DNA of 64,000 nucleotides from Dyadobacter fermentans DSM 18053. GTDB taxonomy: Bacteria > Bacteroidota > Bacteroidia > Cytophagales > Spirosomataceae. The position numbers and the translations under genes are program-made. Location: assembly GCF_000023125.1 (NCBI RefSeq), contig NC_013037.1:6426501-6490500 (forward strand), read 5' to 3'. Below are positions 43,298 to 52,190 of this stretch, in pieces (position 1 is the first letter of the stretch; each line of letters opens with the position of its first letter). The notes below the pieces were generated by a model. It did not search any database. It was not told the DNA's origin and was given only the letters and a program-made list of their open reading frames with translations.

Positions 43298-46153
43298 ATG
43301 AATATGATAAGGTTGACACACTTTTTGGTCCCGCTGGCGCTCGCCATCGTGACGCCCCCGGTAGCCCCTGCCATTGCACAGCAAACCCAAACCACGCAAT
43401 CCACCGAGAAATTCGACCGCGACTATGCGCTCGAAGCCACCATGCTGGGCTTTTTTGCCAAAGACGGCGCCAGAAACCCGACCTTGAAAGCCAACAAGGG
43501 CGACCGCGTCCGGATCACGATCACGAACGGGGAGCTCATGACGCACGATATCGCATTGGAAAAGCTGGGGATCAAAAGCAAGGTGATTATCGAAAAAGGG
43601 ACCAGCACCAGCATTACTTTCAAGGCGGAGCAGAGCGACACCTATTATTGCTCCGTGCCCGGGCACCGTGCTGCGGGGATGGTGGGCGCTTTTGAGGTGG
43701 TGGAAGGCGTAATTTCCAATGAAACCGTTGCAGGCCAGCTGCCGACCAGGGACGGACAGCCGCTGAACCTCGGTTTCGAAACGGGCGATCTGCAAAACTG
43801 GACGGCCACGGGCGATGCATTCAAGCAGGCACTTTACAGCTCCGATCCTTCGCCGGTGCATGAAAAAGAAATGAGTATCGGGTATGAAGGCAAATTCTTC
43901 CTCAGCAGCGGCGGCACGCTCAACTACAAGCAAACCGGCACGCTCACTTCCGTGCCTTTCCAGGTAACGCAGCCGTTTGCGGCCTTCCGTGTGTCGGGAG
44001 GTGCATTGCAGGATACCCGCGTGGAAATCGTTACTGCGGCAGATAACAAGGTCATTTACCACATTACCGGGCAGGGGAGGGCTACATTGCAGCCGGCGGT
44101 GGTGGATTTGCAGCCTTATCTGAACAAGGTAGTATTCATCAGGATCGTCGACAATGAAACGGGCATTTCTCAAATTCCCTACATTCCGAACGACAAATGG
44201 GCGCACATCAATTTCGACGATTTTCGCTTCTACGCCAGCCGTCCCGAGTTTCCGAATGAGCTGAAACAGAAAGACATTATCATTCTTCCCCCGCTGGACC
44301 CGGTTTTGAACGCCGGCCTTTCCGGCACGGAAGCAGCGAAGGCCATGACGCCGCCCACAGGCTTCAAAATAGCATTGGCGGCGGCTGAGCCGGATATTAT
44401 CCGCCCCATCAGCTTCACGATCGACTACCGCGGAAGGTTATGGGTAGTAGAAGGCCACACTTATCCCTTGCGTGCCCCGGAAGGGCAGGGAAGGGACAAG
44501 ATCCTCATTTTTGAAGACACCAATGGCGATGGCACGCTCGACAAGCGGAAGGTATTTGCCGAAAACCTGAACCTCATCAGCGGCATTGAAGTAGGAATGG
44601 GTGGAGTATGGCTCGGTTCTGCACCGCATCTGCTGTTTATCCCGGCCGATTTTAAAAATGACAAACCCGCCGGTCCGCCGCAGATTCTGCTCGACGGCTG
44701 GGGGCTGGAAGATACCCATGAGGTGCTCAACAACCTGCGCTGGGGGCCGGATGGCTGGCTGTATGGCACGCATGGCGTGTTTACGCATTCCAACGTAGGC
44801 AAGCCCGGCGCCCCGGATTCCGAAAGGACGAAAATCAATGCCGGAGTGTGGCGGTACCATCCTGTGTCGCACAAATTCGAAGTGTTCGCAGAGGGGTCGA
44901 GCAACCCTTGGGGGATTGATTTCAACGATTACGGACATCCGTTCATTACCGTGTGCGTGATACCGCATATGTACCACGTGATCCAGGGCGCACGCTACCA
45001 GCGGCAGGCGGGCAAGCATTTCAACCCATACACTTACGACGACATCAAGACCATTGCCGATCACGTGCATTGGGTGGGAGAGCGCGGGCCGCACGCGGGC
45101 AACTTCCGCTCGGCTTCGGCCGGTGGCGGGCATGCGCACGCAGGGGCGATGATCTACCTCGGCAACAGTTGGCCGAAGGAATACCGCAACGATATTTTTA
45201 TGAACAATATCAACGGCGCACGCCTCAATATCGATCACCTCACCCGCTCGGGCTCCGGCTACGAGGCCACGCATAAAAACGACTTTATGGCCATGAACGA
45301 CTCATGGTCGCAGTGGCTGAACTTCAAATACGACGCCAGCGGGTCGGTGTGGGCGATCGACTGGTACGATAAGAACCAATGCCATAGCCCCAACCCCGAC
45401 GTGCATAACAAAACCATGGGCCGCATTTTCAAGATTTCGCACGAGAACGATAAATGGGTGCAGGTGGATTTGTCTAAAGCCTCTGATATGGAACTCGTTA
45501 ACTATCAGCTCCATGCCAATGAATGGTACGTAAGGCAGGCGCGCACGATTTTGCAGGAACGCGGCCCGAACAAAAAAGTGCACAAGGCATTGAAACAAAT
45601 CCTCGCCAACAACCCAGACGAAACCCGCAAACTGCGCGCATTGTGGACATTGCACGTCACCAAAGGATTGACGGAGAAAGAACTCGCCGACCTGCTTTCG
45701 AATGACAGCGAGTACATCCGTAGCTGGTCGGTGCAGTTGCTGACTGAAAACAAGGCTGTTTCACCGGAAACGTTGAAAAAGTTCGCTGAAATGGCCCAAA
45801 CCGATAATTCCAAACTCGTGCGCCTGTACCTGACCTCAGGCATGCTCCGCCTCGACCCGGCACAGCGCTGGGACGTGCTGGATGCGCTGGTGCAAAAAGA
45901 CGAAGACAAAGACGACCACAACCTTCCGCTACTGGAATGGTACGCCGCCGAGCCGCTGGCGCCGATTGATGCCAAACGGGCATTACAGCTGGCGGGCAAA
46001 TCGAAATTCCCGAAAATGCTGCCTTATATGATCCAACGCGTGGAGGCGATCGGGACGGAAGAGGCTAAAAAGGTTTTGAAAGATTATAACAAAGTGGGAA
46101 AAACCGGCGATGTCCATGAGCACCATGGCACGGGCACGGCAATGAACCATTAA
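43298..46153 (+). CDS. Secreted cupredoxin / PVC-type dehydrogenase propeller / HEAT-like repeat fusion
   Basis: 951 residues, exported. After the signal peptide an azurin/plastocyanin-like domain (about 45-145) shows type-1 copper ligands: His in LMTHDIAL, and Cys, His and Met in YYCSVPGHRAAGM. A discoidin/CBM-like sandwich follows (about 150-310). Next is a PVC-type membrane-bound dehydrogenase propeller (about 345-740: GFKIALAAAEPDIIRPISFTID, RLWVVEGHTYP, NPWGIDFNDYGHPFIT), then helical HEAT-like repeats. Relatives usually end in a haem domain; no CxxCH is present anywhere here, so the copper domain may replace it as electron carrier. Substrate unknown, probably sugar or alcohol. Confidence 0.85.
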   Translation: MNMIRLTHFLVPLALAIVTPPVAPAIAQQTQTTQSTEKFDRDYALEATMLGFFAKDGARNPTLKANKGDRVRITITNGELMTHDIALEKLGIKSKVIIEKGTSTSITFKAEQSDTYYCSVPGHRAAGMVGAFEVVEGVISNETVAGQLPTRDGQPLNLGFETGDLQNWTATGDAFKQALYSSDPSPVHEKEMSIGYEGKFFLSSGGTLNYKQTGTLTSVPFQVTQPFAAFRVSGGALQDTRVEIVTAADNKVIYHITGQGRATLQPAVVDLQPYLNKVVFIRIVDNETGISQIPYIPNDKWAHINFDDFRFYASRPEFPNELKQKDIIILPPLDPVLNAGLSGTEAAKAMTPPTGFKIALAAAEPDIIRPISFTIDYRGRLWVVEGHTYPLRAPEGQGRDKILIFEDTNGDGTLDKRKVFAENLNLISGIEVGMGGVWLGSAPHLLFIPADFKNDKPAGPPQILLDGWGLEDTHEVLNNLRWGPDGWLYGTHGVFTHSNVGKPGAPDSERTKINAGVWRYHPVSHKFEVFAEGSSNPWGIDFNDYGHPFITVCVIPHMYHVIQGARYQRQAGKHFNPYTYDDIKTIADHVHWVGERGPHAGNFRSASAGGGHAHAGAMIYLGNSWPKEYRNDIFMNNINGARLNIDHLTRSGSGYEATHKNDFMAMNDSWSQWLNFKYDASGSVWAIDWYDKNQCHSPNPDVHNKTMGRIFKISHENDKWVQVDLSKASDMELVNYQLHANEWYVRQARTILQERGPNKKVHKALKQILANNPDETRKLRALWTLHVTKGLTEKELADLLSNDSEYIRSWSVQLLTENKAVSPETLKKFAEMAQTDNSKLVRLYLTSGMLRLDPAQRWDVLDALVQKDEDKDDHNLPLLEWYAAEPLAPIDAKRALQLAGKSKFPKMLPYMIQRVEAIGTEEAKKVLKDYNKVGKTGDVHEHHGTGTAMNH

Positions 46154-46155
46154 CC

Positions 46156-46184
46156 AAAAAGGGCTTCACGAAGAAGCCCTTTTT
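46156..46184. terminator. Bidirectional rho-independent terminator
   Basis: A perfect 12-bp stem AAAAAGGGCTTC (46156-46167) / GAAGCCCTTTTT (46173-46184) with loop ACGAA. A and T runs on both sides make it work on either strand. It lies between the converging stops at 46153 and 46189. Confidence 0.95.
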
Positions 46185-46188
46185 GCTG

Positions 46189-47370
46189 TTACTTATCCTT
46201 TTTCTTGTCCTTTTTGTCCTTGTCTTTCGGCTTGTCGTCATCCTTGGAGAAGATCTTTTGAAGGAAAGTCTTCTTATCTTTTTTCTCATCCTTCACCGAA
46301 GCAATGCTGATTTCATTATCGATTGAAGGCTGGATGGCGTGGATGAATGCATTTTGAAGAACGCTGGCAATGGCTACCCACATATTCGTTTTCGGATCGT
46401 CCAGGCGGCCCTGGAATGGAATTTTGGTCGCTACCTGGTCTTTGTTTTTGTTTTCGAACAGCTTTCCGGCACCTCCGGCAAGGGCTTCCCAGAGTTTTTG
46501 CAGCAGGTTGTCTTTCCGGTCCTCCTGTCCCAAAACGTCGAGATTTTTGATTACCGGCTTCACATATCCCTTGAATTCTTCGTCCTTCGCAGCTACTTCG
46601 GTGTATAATCCGAAGCGCCCGTCGTTGACGTCGATTTTGGCATATGCTTTAAAAAAATCATTGAGCTTCACCAGGTTGGTGTTGTTGAGCTCGGCGCTCA
46701 TATCGAATGTCGGAGCGTCGGCCAGCGGGTTGAGTTTGGCATCAAAGCGCAGCTTGCCTTCGTATATTTCCGCTGTGGCGTGCACGCTTGCCGGAAGCAC
46801 GGCGGAGGAATCGTAGCTGTTGCGGAGGTTCTGGGCCAGCAGGTTTAAGTTCGTCATCGCAATGTCCACCTTCGGGCTGGAACTGTTATCGCGGTACTGA
46901 ATCGCGCCGCCGCGCAGCTCGCAGCGGTTAATGCTCAGCGGCATGAACTTGTCGAGGATCTGCCGGAAATCGGCGGAGTCTTTTACCACTTCCTGGGGCT
47001 CCACTTTGTCTTTGGTAAAAAGCAGGTAGGGCCGCTGAAAAACCAGTTCACCCACAATAGAACCCTTGAAAAGTGCCTTCCATTCTACCGACAGGTCGAT
47101 GGTTTGCGAGGCGAAAAAAGGCGTTTGCTTTTGGGTAACGGAGTCTTCCTTGTTGATGTAAATGCTATCGATCTGATAAGCGCCTCGGATAATCGCCAGG
47201 TCGATATCTTTAATGTGCCCATAGTACCCGTTCATATTCGCCAGACTACGGTTGGCAAAATGAAGGACAATGTACGGCAGCGCCAGCCTGATGAGGACGA
47301 TTGCGATCAAAATCCCCAGCAGGATCTTGATAGTCCGTCTTTTTTTCGAATGCGTGCGTGTGGTGGTCAT
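46189..47370 (-). CDS. DUF748 / AsmA-like membrane-anchored protein
   Basis: About 393 residues. One N-terminal membrane helix (IKILLGILIAIVLIRLALPYIVLHFAN) then a large periplasmic part of the DUF748 kind: GSIVGELVFQRPYLLFTKD, INRCELRGGAIQYRDNS, IAMTNLNLLAQNLRNS. These proteins belong to the AsmA/TamB-like group linked to lipid transport and outer-membrane homeostasis. The last 45 residues are extremely Lys/Asp-rich (KDDDKPKDKDKKDKKKDK). The start at 47370 is chosen over 47427. It stands alone between a terminator and the divergent YCII gene. Confidence 0.82.
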   Translation of the reverse strand: MTTTRTHSKKRRTIKILLGILIAIVLIRLALPYIVLHFANRSLANMNGYYGHIKDIDLAIIRGAYQIDSIYINKEDSVTQKQTPFFASQTIDLSVEWKALFKGSIVGELVFQRPYLLFTKDKVEPQEVVKDSADFRQILDKFMPLSINRCELRGGAIQYRDNSSSPKVDIAMTNLNLLAQNLRNSYDSSAVLPASVHATAEIYEGKLRFDAKLNPLADAPTFDMSAELNNTNLVKLNDFFKAYAKIDVNDGRFGLYTEVAAKDEEFKGYVKPVIKNLDVLGQEDRKDNLLQKLWEALAGGAGKLFENKNKDQVATKIPFQGRLDDPKTNMWVAIASVLQNAFIHAIQPSIDNEISIASVKDEKKDKKTFLQKIFSKDDDKPKDKDKKDKKKDK

Positions 47371-47480
47371 TTCCGGTTTATTTTGCAGATTGATTTTCGA
47401 TCCCGTCTTATCAAACAATCGTACCAAAGCGCATGGCCGGAAGGCGGGGTTTTAAATTTTTGTAAAAAAACCGAATCCTT

Positions 47481-47507
47481 TGTCCAGTCCCGCCGCGGCC
47501 GTTCGTC
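47481..47507 (+). promoter_or_regulatory. Candidate ECF42-dependent promoter
   Basis: TGTCCA (47481-47486) and CGTC (47504-47507), spacer 17 bp, 33 bp before the YCII start. As I recall, the ECF42 consensus in Streptomyces venezuelae is TGTCGA at -35 and CGA/TC at -10; this differs by one base. ECF42 sigma factors commonly direct transcription of their neighbouring DGPF/YCII genes. Confidence 0.5.
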
Positions 47508-47539
47508 AACAGGCTTTAAAACTTAAACCTCATGTTCCA

Positions 47540-47881
47540 ATGAATGACTTCCTGTTTGTTTTCAGAAACGATCCCACCGTTATGCCCGGACTTTCGCCGG
47601 AAGAATTGCAGAGCAGTATGCAACAATGGATGGACTGGATCGGCGGTATCGCAGCCCAGGGCAAGCTCATCGACCGTGGTAACCGCCTCGCCAACGAAGG
47701 GAACGTCGTGCGGCCGTCGCAGGTCGTTACCGATGGGCCTTACATTGAAACGAAGGAATCGGTAGGCGGATTCATCATGGTGCGGGCCGAATCGCTCGCA
47801 GAGGCAACGGACATGGCCAAAGGCTGCCCGATTCTTCTCGCAGGCGGGAATGTAGAAGTCCGCCCGATTATCCGGATGTAG
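47540..47881 (+). CDS. YCII/DGPF-domain protein of an ECF42 module
   Basis: 113 residues. YCII-fold protein with FVFRNDPTVMPGLSPEELQSSMQQW, TDGPYIETKESVGGFIMVRAESLAEATDMAKGCPIL and VEVRPI, the DGPF subfamily pattern (here TDGPYIE). Function of the family is unknown beyond structural similarity to small ferredoxin-fold enzymes. The ATG at 47540 is used because upstream residues are not conserved in character. It sits 60 bp before an ECF42-type sigma gene, the usual partnership. Confidence 0.9.
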   Translation: MNDFLFVFRNDPTVMPGLSPEELQSSMQQWMDWIGGIAAQGKLIDRGNRLANEGNVVRPSQVVTDGPYIETKESVGGFIMVRAESLAEATDMAKGCPILLAGGNVEVRPIIRM

Positions 47882-47898
47882 TTTCCTCAAACCATCGC

Positions 47899-47929
47899 AA
47901 TAAGCCTTTGTAACCGTCAAAGGCTTATT
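47899..47929 (+). terminator. Intergenic hairpin between YCII gene and sigma gene
   Basis: A perfect 12-bp stem AATAAGCCTTTG / CAAAGGCTTATT with a 7-base loop, followed by TAATTT. It lies between the YCII stop (47881) and the sigma start (47942). It may act as a partial terminator or processing signal that makes the first gene more abundant than the sigma factor. Confidence 0.8.
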
Positions 47930-47941
47930 TAATTTACAGCC

Positions 47942-49177
47942 ATGAAAAACCCGGACCTGATTCCGCATTTATTCCGAACCGAATACCGGAAGATTACCGC
48001 CGTGCTCAGCAAAACGTTCGGTCTCGAACACATTGAAACCGCCCAGGACATAGCCAGCGATACCTTTTTGCAGGCTTCCGAAATGTGGGGCATCAAAGGT
48101 GTGCCCGACAATCCCGTAGGGTGGCTGTACACCGTTGCACGTAACAAAACGCTCGATTACCTGCGGCGTGACAAGCTGTTTCGGGAAAAAATCAGCGGCC
48201 AGGTAGTGCGGGACAGTCCCGGGGCCGACGAGCTGGAAATTGATTTATCCGCGCAAAACATTACCGACAGCCAGTTACAGATGATGTTCGCCATTTGCCA
48301 TCCGTCGCTTCCGGTGGAATCGCAGATCGGGCTGGCGCTGAATGTGCTTTGCGCGTTTGGTATCAACGAAATCGCCAGCGCCTTCCTTACCAGCAAGGAG
48401 ACGATCAATAAGCGGCTTTACCGGGCGCGGGAGAAACTGAGGGCCGAACAGGTGAAAATGGAGTTTCCGGACGAAACCGAGATCGAGCAGCGGCTGGAAG
48501 CGGTTTTGAAGACGTTGTACCTGCTTTTTAATGAAGGATATTACTCGGCGGGAAAGGACATTACGCTGCGAAAGGACGTTTGCATTGAAGCCATGTGGCT
48601 CACCAAAATGCTGATCGAAAACCCGGGTACCGACAGGCCGCAGGTGAATGCATTGCTCGCCCTCATGTGCTTCCACGCCTCACGGTTCGAGGCGCGTACG
48701 AACCCGGCCGGCGAAACGGTGCTGTACCAGGACCAGGACGACCGGCTTTGGGACACGGCGCTCATCAGTCGCGGCGAACATTACCTCAACCGCGCCTCCG
48801 TAGGTTCGCAGCTCTCGCGTTACCACCTCGAAGCGGCCATTGGTTACTGGCACACGATCAAGGCCGATACAACGGAGAAATGGGAGCACATTCTTCAATA
48901 TTACAACCATTTACTCATCCTCGAATACTCGCCCATTGCCGCGCTGAACCGCACCTACGCCCTGGCCAAAGCCCGCTCGAAAGCCGAAGCGATCCGCGAG
49001 GCGGAAAAGCTCAACCTGGAAGGCAACCATTTGTATCATTCATTGCTGGGAGAACTGTATTCGGGGATTAATGACGCGCAGGCGCTGGATCATTTCAAAA
49101 CTTCGCTATCGCTTGCAAAATCCCGCGCCGACAGACAGTTGCTCACAGAAAAGATTCGCAAACTAAGGGAAGCATAA
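47942..49177 (+). CDS. ECF42-type RNA polymerase sigma factor with C-terminal TPR-like extension
   Basis: 411 residues, about twice the length of ordinary ECF factors. Sigma region 2: DIASDTFLQASEMWGIKGVPDNPVGWLYTVARNKTLDYLRRDK; region 4: LCAFGINEIASAFLTSKETINKRLYRAREKLR. The remaining about 230 residues (LLFNEGYYSAGKDITLRKDVCIEAMWLTKML ... LEYSPIAALNRTYALAKA) are the DUF6596/TPR-like extension that defines ECF42 and is required for activity in studied members. No anti-sigma factor is encoded nearby, as is usual for this group. Confidence 0.93.
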   Translation: MKNPDLIPHLFRTEYRKITAVLSKTFGLEHIETAQDIASDTFLQASEMWGIKGVPDNPVGWLYTVARNKTLDYLRRDKLFREKISGQVVRDSPGADELEIDLSAQNITDSQLQMMFAICHPSLPVESQIGLALNVLCAFGINEIASAFLTSKETINKRLYRAREKLRAEQVKMEFPDETEIEQRLEAVLKTLYLLFNEGYYSAGKDITLRKDVCIEAMWLTKMLIENPGTDRPQVNALLALMCFHASRFEARTNPAGETVLYQDQDDRLWDTALISRGEHYLNRASVGSQLSRYHLEAAIGYWHTIKADTTEKWEHILQYYNHLLILEYSPIAALNRTYALAKARSKAEAIREAEKLNLEGNHLYHSLLGELYSGINDAQALDHFKTSLSLAKSRADRQLLTEKIRKLREA

Positions 49178-49201
49178 CATGCCGCGCAGCCGGCAAATGT
49201 G

Positions 49202-49909
49202 CTATTGGGTGATTACCTGCATGACTTCTTCCCTGTAATTCCGTCCGATTGGGATCTGATGATTGCCCCAAACGATGCGGTTGCGTTCGATGCGCCGGAT
49301 TTTGTCGATCCCCACAATGAAGGACTTATGCACGCGCAGGAACCGCGCTGGCGGGAAAATTTCGAGCATGGCTTTCACCGATCCTTTAATAACTACTTTG
49401 CCGGCGCCGGTGTGGATGATGGCGTAATCTTTCAGACCCTGGATGTAAGCGATGTCGTCAAAAGCGAGCCTTACGCGTTGCACGCCGCTTTTTACAAAAA
49501 TGAAATCGGGCTTTTCTTCCGTAAGGTTCTGTTCGAGATTGGTGTTTTGCTCTTTGAGTTGCAGGAAGTCCCGCACTTTGTCCAGCGCGTGCCCGAAGCG
49601 CGCGTAGGAAATGGGTTTGAGCAAAAAATCGATCACGCCCAATTCGTAGCCTTCGAATGCATAGCCGCGGTAAGCAGTGGTGAAAACCGTTACCGGCGGC
49701 TGGGCGAGCGATTTGAGGAAGTCGATTCCATTCATTTCCGGCATTTCAATGTCCAGAAAAAGCACGTCGGTCTCGTGTGTTTGCAGGTGCGCGAGGGCAT
49801 CGCGGGCGTTCGCGAAGCTGGCAGCGCCCGTAATACCCGATTTTTGCAGGAATTCTTCCAGTATGCCCCTCGCGAGAGGCTCGTCGTCGATGATCACGCA
49901 TTGCAGCAT
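49202..49909 (-). CDS. LytTR-family response regulator
   Basis: 235 residues. Receiver domain with CVIIDDEPLARGILEEFL, phosphorylation Asp in VLFLDIEMPEMNG and Lys in FLLKPIS, followed by a LytTR DNA-binding domain (FIFVKSGVQRVRLAFDDIAYIQGLKDYAIIHTGAG ... FLRVHKSFIVGIDKIRRIERNRI). It is the last gene of a four-gene minus-strand run that begins with its cognate kinase; two NlpE-like genes lie between them. The stop is 24 bp from the convergent sigma gene. Confidence 0.94.
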   Translation of the reverse strand: MLQCVIIDDEPLARGILEEFLQKSGITGAASFANARDALAHLQTHETDVLFLDIEMPEMNGIDFLKSLAQPPVTVFTTAYRGYAFEGYELGVIDFLLKPISYARFGHALDKVRDFLQLKEQNTNLEQNLTEEKPDFIFVKSGVQRVRLAFDDIAYIQGLKDYAIIHTGAGKVVIKGSVKAMLEIFPPARFLRVHKSFIVGIDKIRRIERNRIVWGNHQIPIGRNYREEVMQVITQ

Positions 49910-49933
49910 ACGTCGCGTTTTTGCGGAGATGGT

Positions 49934-50434
49934 TCAGTTTGTCACCCGGTTGAAAGTATAGCTCAGGTAATCGCCGCCTACCATGGGCTTTTTGGAACGG
50001 TCGAGTATAAATAGCACATTTTCATCACCTTTCAATAGGTACACCGTTTTTTCAGGCTGGTCGGGATCGAGCTGGATGACCGTCGCATGCGGGTCGTCGG
50101 CTGTGCCGCGCACGAGCGCCCATTTGCCCGTGCGGGGTTGTTCACGGTAAAGCGAGCCGTCCCATTGATAGGTGGTAGGCTTTCTTGTTTGCGGATCGTG
50201 GTTAAAAGTGAAGGCCCATTTGAGCACCTCACAATTGGCCTCCACGCCGATGGCCATCATTTTGGCCGTGGCCTGGCAGGGAACGCGACCATGAAAAACG
50301 CCCCACACGCTCGCGCCTTCGGCCACGGGTTTGCGGGAAGTGGTTTTGGATGGCTTGTTGGCAAGCGCAACGGATTGCGCGGGCGCTTCGTGCCAAAACA
50401 GGAAGCAGGCGGCGGTGATCAATAACTTTTTCAT
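49934..50434 (-). CDS. Secreted NlpE-like domain protein, copy 1
   Basis: 166 residues with a signal peptide (LLITAACFLFWHEAPAQ). The core FHGRVPCQATAKMMAIGVEANCEVLKWAFTF ... GKWALVRGTADDPHATVIQL ... VLFILDRSKKPMVGGDYLSYTFNR follows the plan of the NlpE N-terminal domain: a GxxPC entry, strand repeats, then a LLDR...Y.L-like end. The assignment is by eye and moderate. It is a paralogue of the next gene upstream (shared KW.FTF.DP, LD..G and YTFN blocks). It lies between a LytS-type kinase and LytR-type regulator, 24 bp before the latter. Confidence 0.65.
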   Translation of the reverse strand: MKKLLITAACFLFWHEAPAQSVALANKPSKTTSRKPVAEGASVWGVFHGRVPCQATAKMMAIGVEANCEVLKWAFTFNHDPQTRKPTTYQWDGSLYREQPRTGKWALVRGTADDPHATVIQLDPDQPEKTVYLLKGDENVLFILDRSKKPMVGGDYLSYTFNRVTN

Positions 50435-50437
50435 GGC

Positions 50438-50932
50438 TTACAGATGGGTGTTCTGTTTGTTGAAAGTGTAGCTAAAACCTGCATTACCGATCATCAGATG
50501 GCCTTGCTGATCGAGCAGGTGTAAGAGATGCTCGTTCAGTTGGAGGAATGCGATGGGCGTTTTGGAGCCGGTTGGTTGCAGCGTAAAAATGTACCTGCCG
50601 GTTGTAGCACCCTTGTTTTCGGTAATGCGGAATGTGCCGGAAATTTCATTACTGGTGCCGTTATTCATGAATCCTCGGGTGCCCGGTTTGGTCATGCCGT
50701 AGGTGTATTGAAGCCTGAAATCGTCGCGCCCCTGGCGGCGCGGATCGCGGCGGAAGGTGAGGCGCCATTTGATCATCTCACATTCCAGGTCGGCCGGAAT
50801 GCCTAGCTGGTGCCTCGGCACGTCGCCGCACGGGGTGGCTGCGACGAATGTGTCGGGCGTGGGCGAAACGTTGTAGTCGGGCGCGGCCGAGCCGGTGAAC
50901 AGCAAAAGCGGAAGCCAGATGGATTTTTTCAT
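50438..50932 (-). CDS. Secreted NlpE-like domain protein, copy 2
   Basis: 164 residues with a short signal sequence (MKKSIWLPLLLFTGSAAP). Shared plan with copy 1: VAATPCGDVPRHQLGIPADLECEMIKWRLTFRRDP ... GRYIFTLQPTGSKTPIAFLQL ... LLHLLDQQGHLMIGNAGFSYTFNK. NlpE is an envelope-stress and copper-related lipoprotein in E. coli, but these copies lack an obvious lipobox Cys. It starts 11 bp after the kinase stop and ends 3 bp before copy 1, so all are one operon. A role as sensor accessory of the kinase is inference. Confidence 0.65.
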   Translation of the reverse strand: MKKSIWLPLLLFTGSAAPDYNVSPTPDTFVAATPCGDVPRHQLGIPADLECEMIKWRLTFRRDPRRQGRDDFRLQYTYGMTKPGTRGFMNNGTSNEISGTFRITENKGATTGRYIFTLQPTGSKTPIAFLQLNEHLLHLLDQQGHLMIGNAGFSYTFNKQNTHL

Positions 50933-50943
50933 AGCGGTATACA

Positions 50944-52017
50944 TTAAGCATTGGCAAGATTGATTTCCATAAAAACACTGAAACGTTCCTGCTGGTCGTC
51001 TATCCGCAGGCTGTGGCGCGAAGGGTACAGCAGTTCCAGCCGCTTGCGGAGGTTGGCGAGGCCGATGCCGCCCTTGCTCTCCCTCGCTGCATTGGACTTG
51101 CTGTTTTCGATCGTCACTTCGATGGCCGACGGGCCCACATGGATTTTGCCATGCAGCCAGCCGTGGTCCGATTTGCGGCTTACGCCGTGTTTGAATGCAT
51201 TTTCCACCAGCGGCAGCAGGAGTAGCGGGGCAATTTCCTTTCCATCCGGGTTCCCGGCGACTTCGAGGGAAATATCGGGGTTGTTGTCGTAGCGGATGCG
51301 TTCGAGCTCGATGTAATTGTGCAGGTAGCTGATCTCCTTGTCGAGAGAAACTGTGGTATCGTCGCTGTCGTAGAGCATGTATTCCATCATTTCGGAGAGT
51401 TTCAGCACCACTTCCGGCGCTAGGTCAGATTTTTTCAGGGTAAGCGCATATAAATTGTTGAGGATATTGAACAGAAAATGCGGGTTCACCTGCGAGCGTA
51501 GGAAGTTGACTTCGGCATTCAGCTTTTCGACTACGATCTTTTGCAAAATGCGCTGCTGTTCGTACCAGTCGATGCTCAGTTTGAGCGCCAGCATCAGCGC
51601 GAGGTACCAGAGCGTGCTGAAAAAGTTGTACGACACGGCCTCTACGAGGTTGCTGTTCCGCAACGGGCCGATCACGTAGCCGTAGAGGTAATAGTCGAAA
51701 AGCGATTGGATGAACAGATAACCGAGGATCGAAACGAACACCAGCCCGAAATACCGGGCATACCGCTTTTTGAGCAGGTACCGGGGCAGGAAATAGTGGA
51801 TGTTCAGGTAGGCGATCACCATCAGCAGCACCACGCGGGCGATCACGCATATTGCGAAGAAATTGAGGCTTGCCTTCACAATCAGGTAGCGCTTTTCGTA
51901 AAGGAAAAAGCCCGTCACCAGCAGCCAGTAGCAGGCATGCACCAGCGCATATTTGACCGTCACGGGGCGGTTCGAGAACGGCAGCCGGACTTGCTTTTCG
52001 AAAAAGGCCTTTTCCAT
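50944..52017 (-). CDS. LytS/YehU-type sensor histidine kinase
   Basis: About 357 residues. Four N-terminal membrane helices (about 25-160), then the His_kinase domain with LNAEVNFLRSQVNPHFLFNILNNLYAL (phosphoacceptor His in NPHFLFN), and a HATPase domain (LLLLPLVENAFKHGV, GGIGLANLRKRLELLY). The ATG at 52017 begins a plausible protein, whereas the longer frame from 52200 adds an unlikely basic lead. It heads an operon that ends in its LytTR-type regulator with two NlpE-like genes between. Confidence 0.92.
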   Translation of the reverse strand: MEKAFFEKQVRLPFSNRPVTVKYALVHACYWLLVTGFFLYEKRYLIVKASLNFFAICVIARVVLLMVIAYLNIHYFLPRYLLKKRYARYFGLVFVSILGYLFIQSLFDYYLYGYVIGPLRNSNLVEAVSYNFFSTLWYLALMLALKLSIDWYEQQRILQKIVVEKLNAEVNFLRSQVNPHFLFNILNNLYALTLKKSDLAPEVVLKLSEMMEYMLYDSDDTTVSLDKEISYLHNYIELERIRYDNNPDISLEVAGNPDGKEIAPLLLLPLVENAFKHGVSRKSDHGWLHGKIHVGPSAIEVTIENSKSNAARESKGGIGLANLRKRLELLYPSRHSLRIDDQQERFSVFMEINLANA

Positions 52018-52190
52018 TGTCGCGGGTTTTAAATATTGCTGTAAATGAATGGAAAAGAATGCAATCCCGGAAATTATATCGACCAACGCACTGAAAAGTA
52101 GAGGAACAGCGGGTTGGGTGATGTTTCTCGAAATTTTACTAATTTCGGAGCGCCTTACCGGCCTTGATCTCACGTTCCGTTCGATATTAC

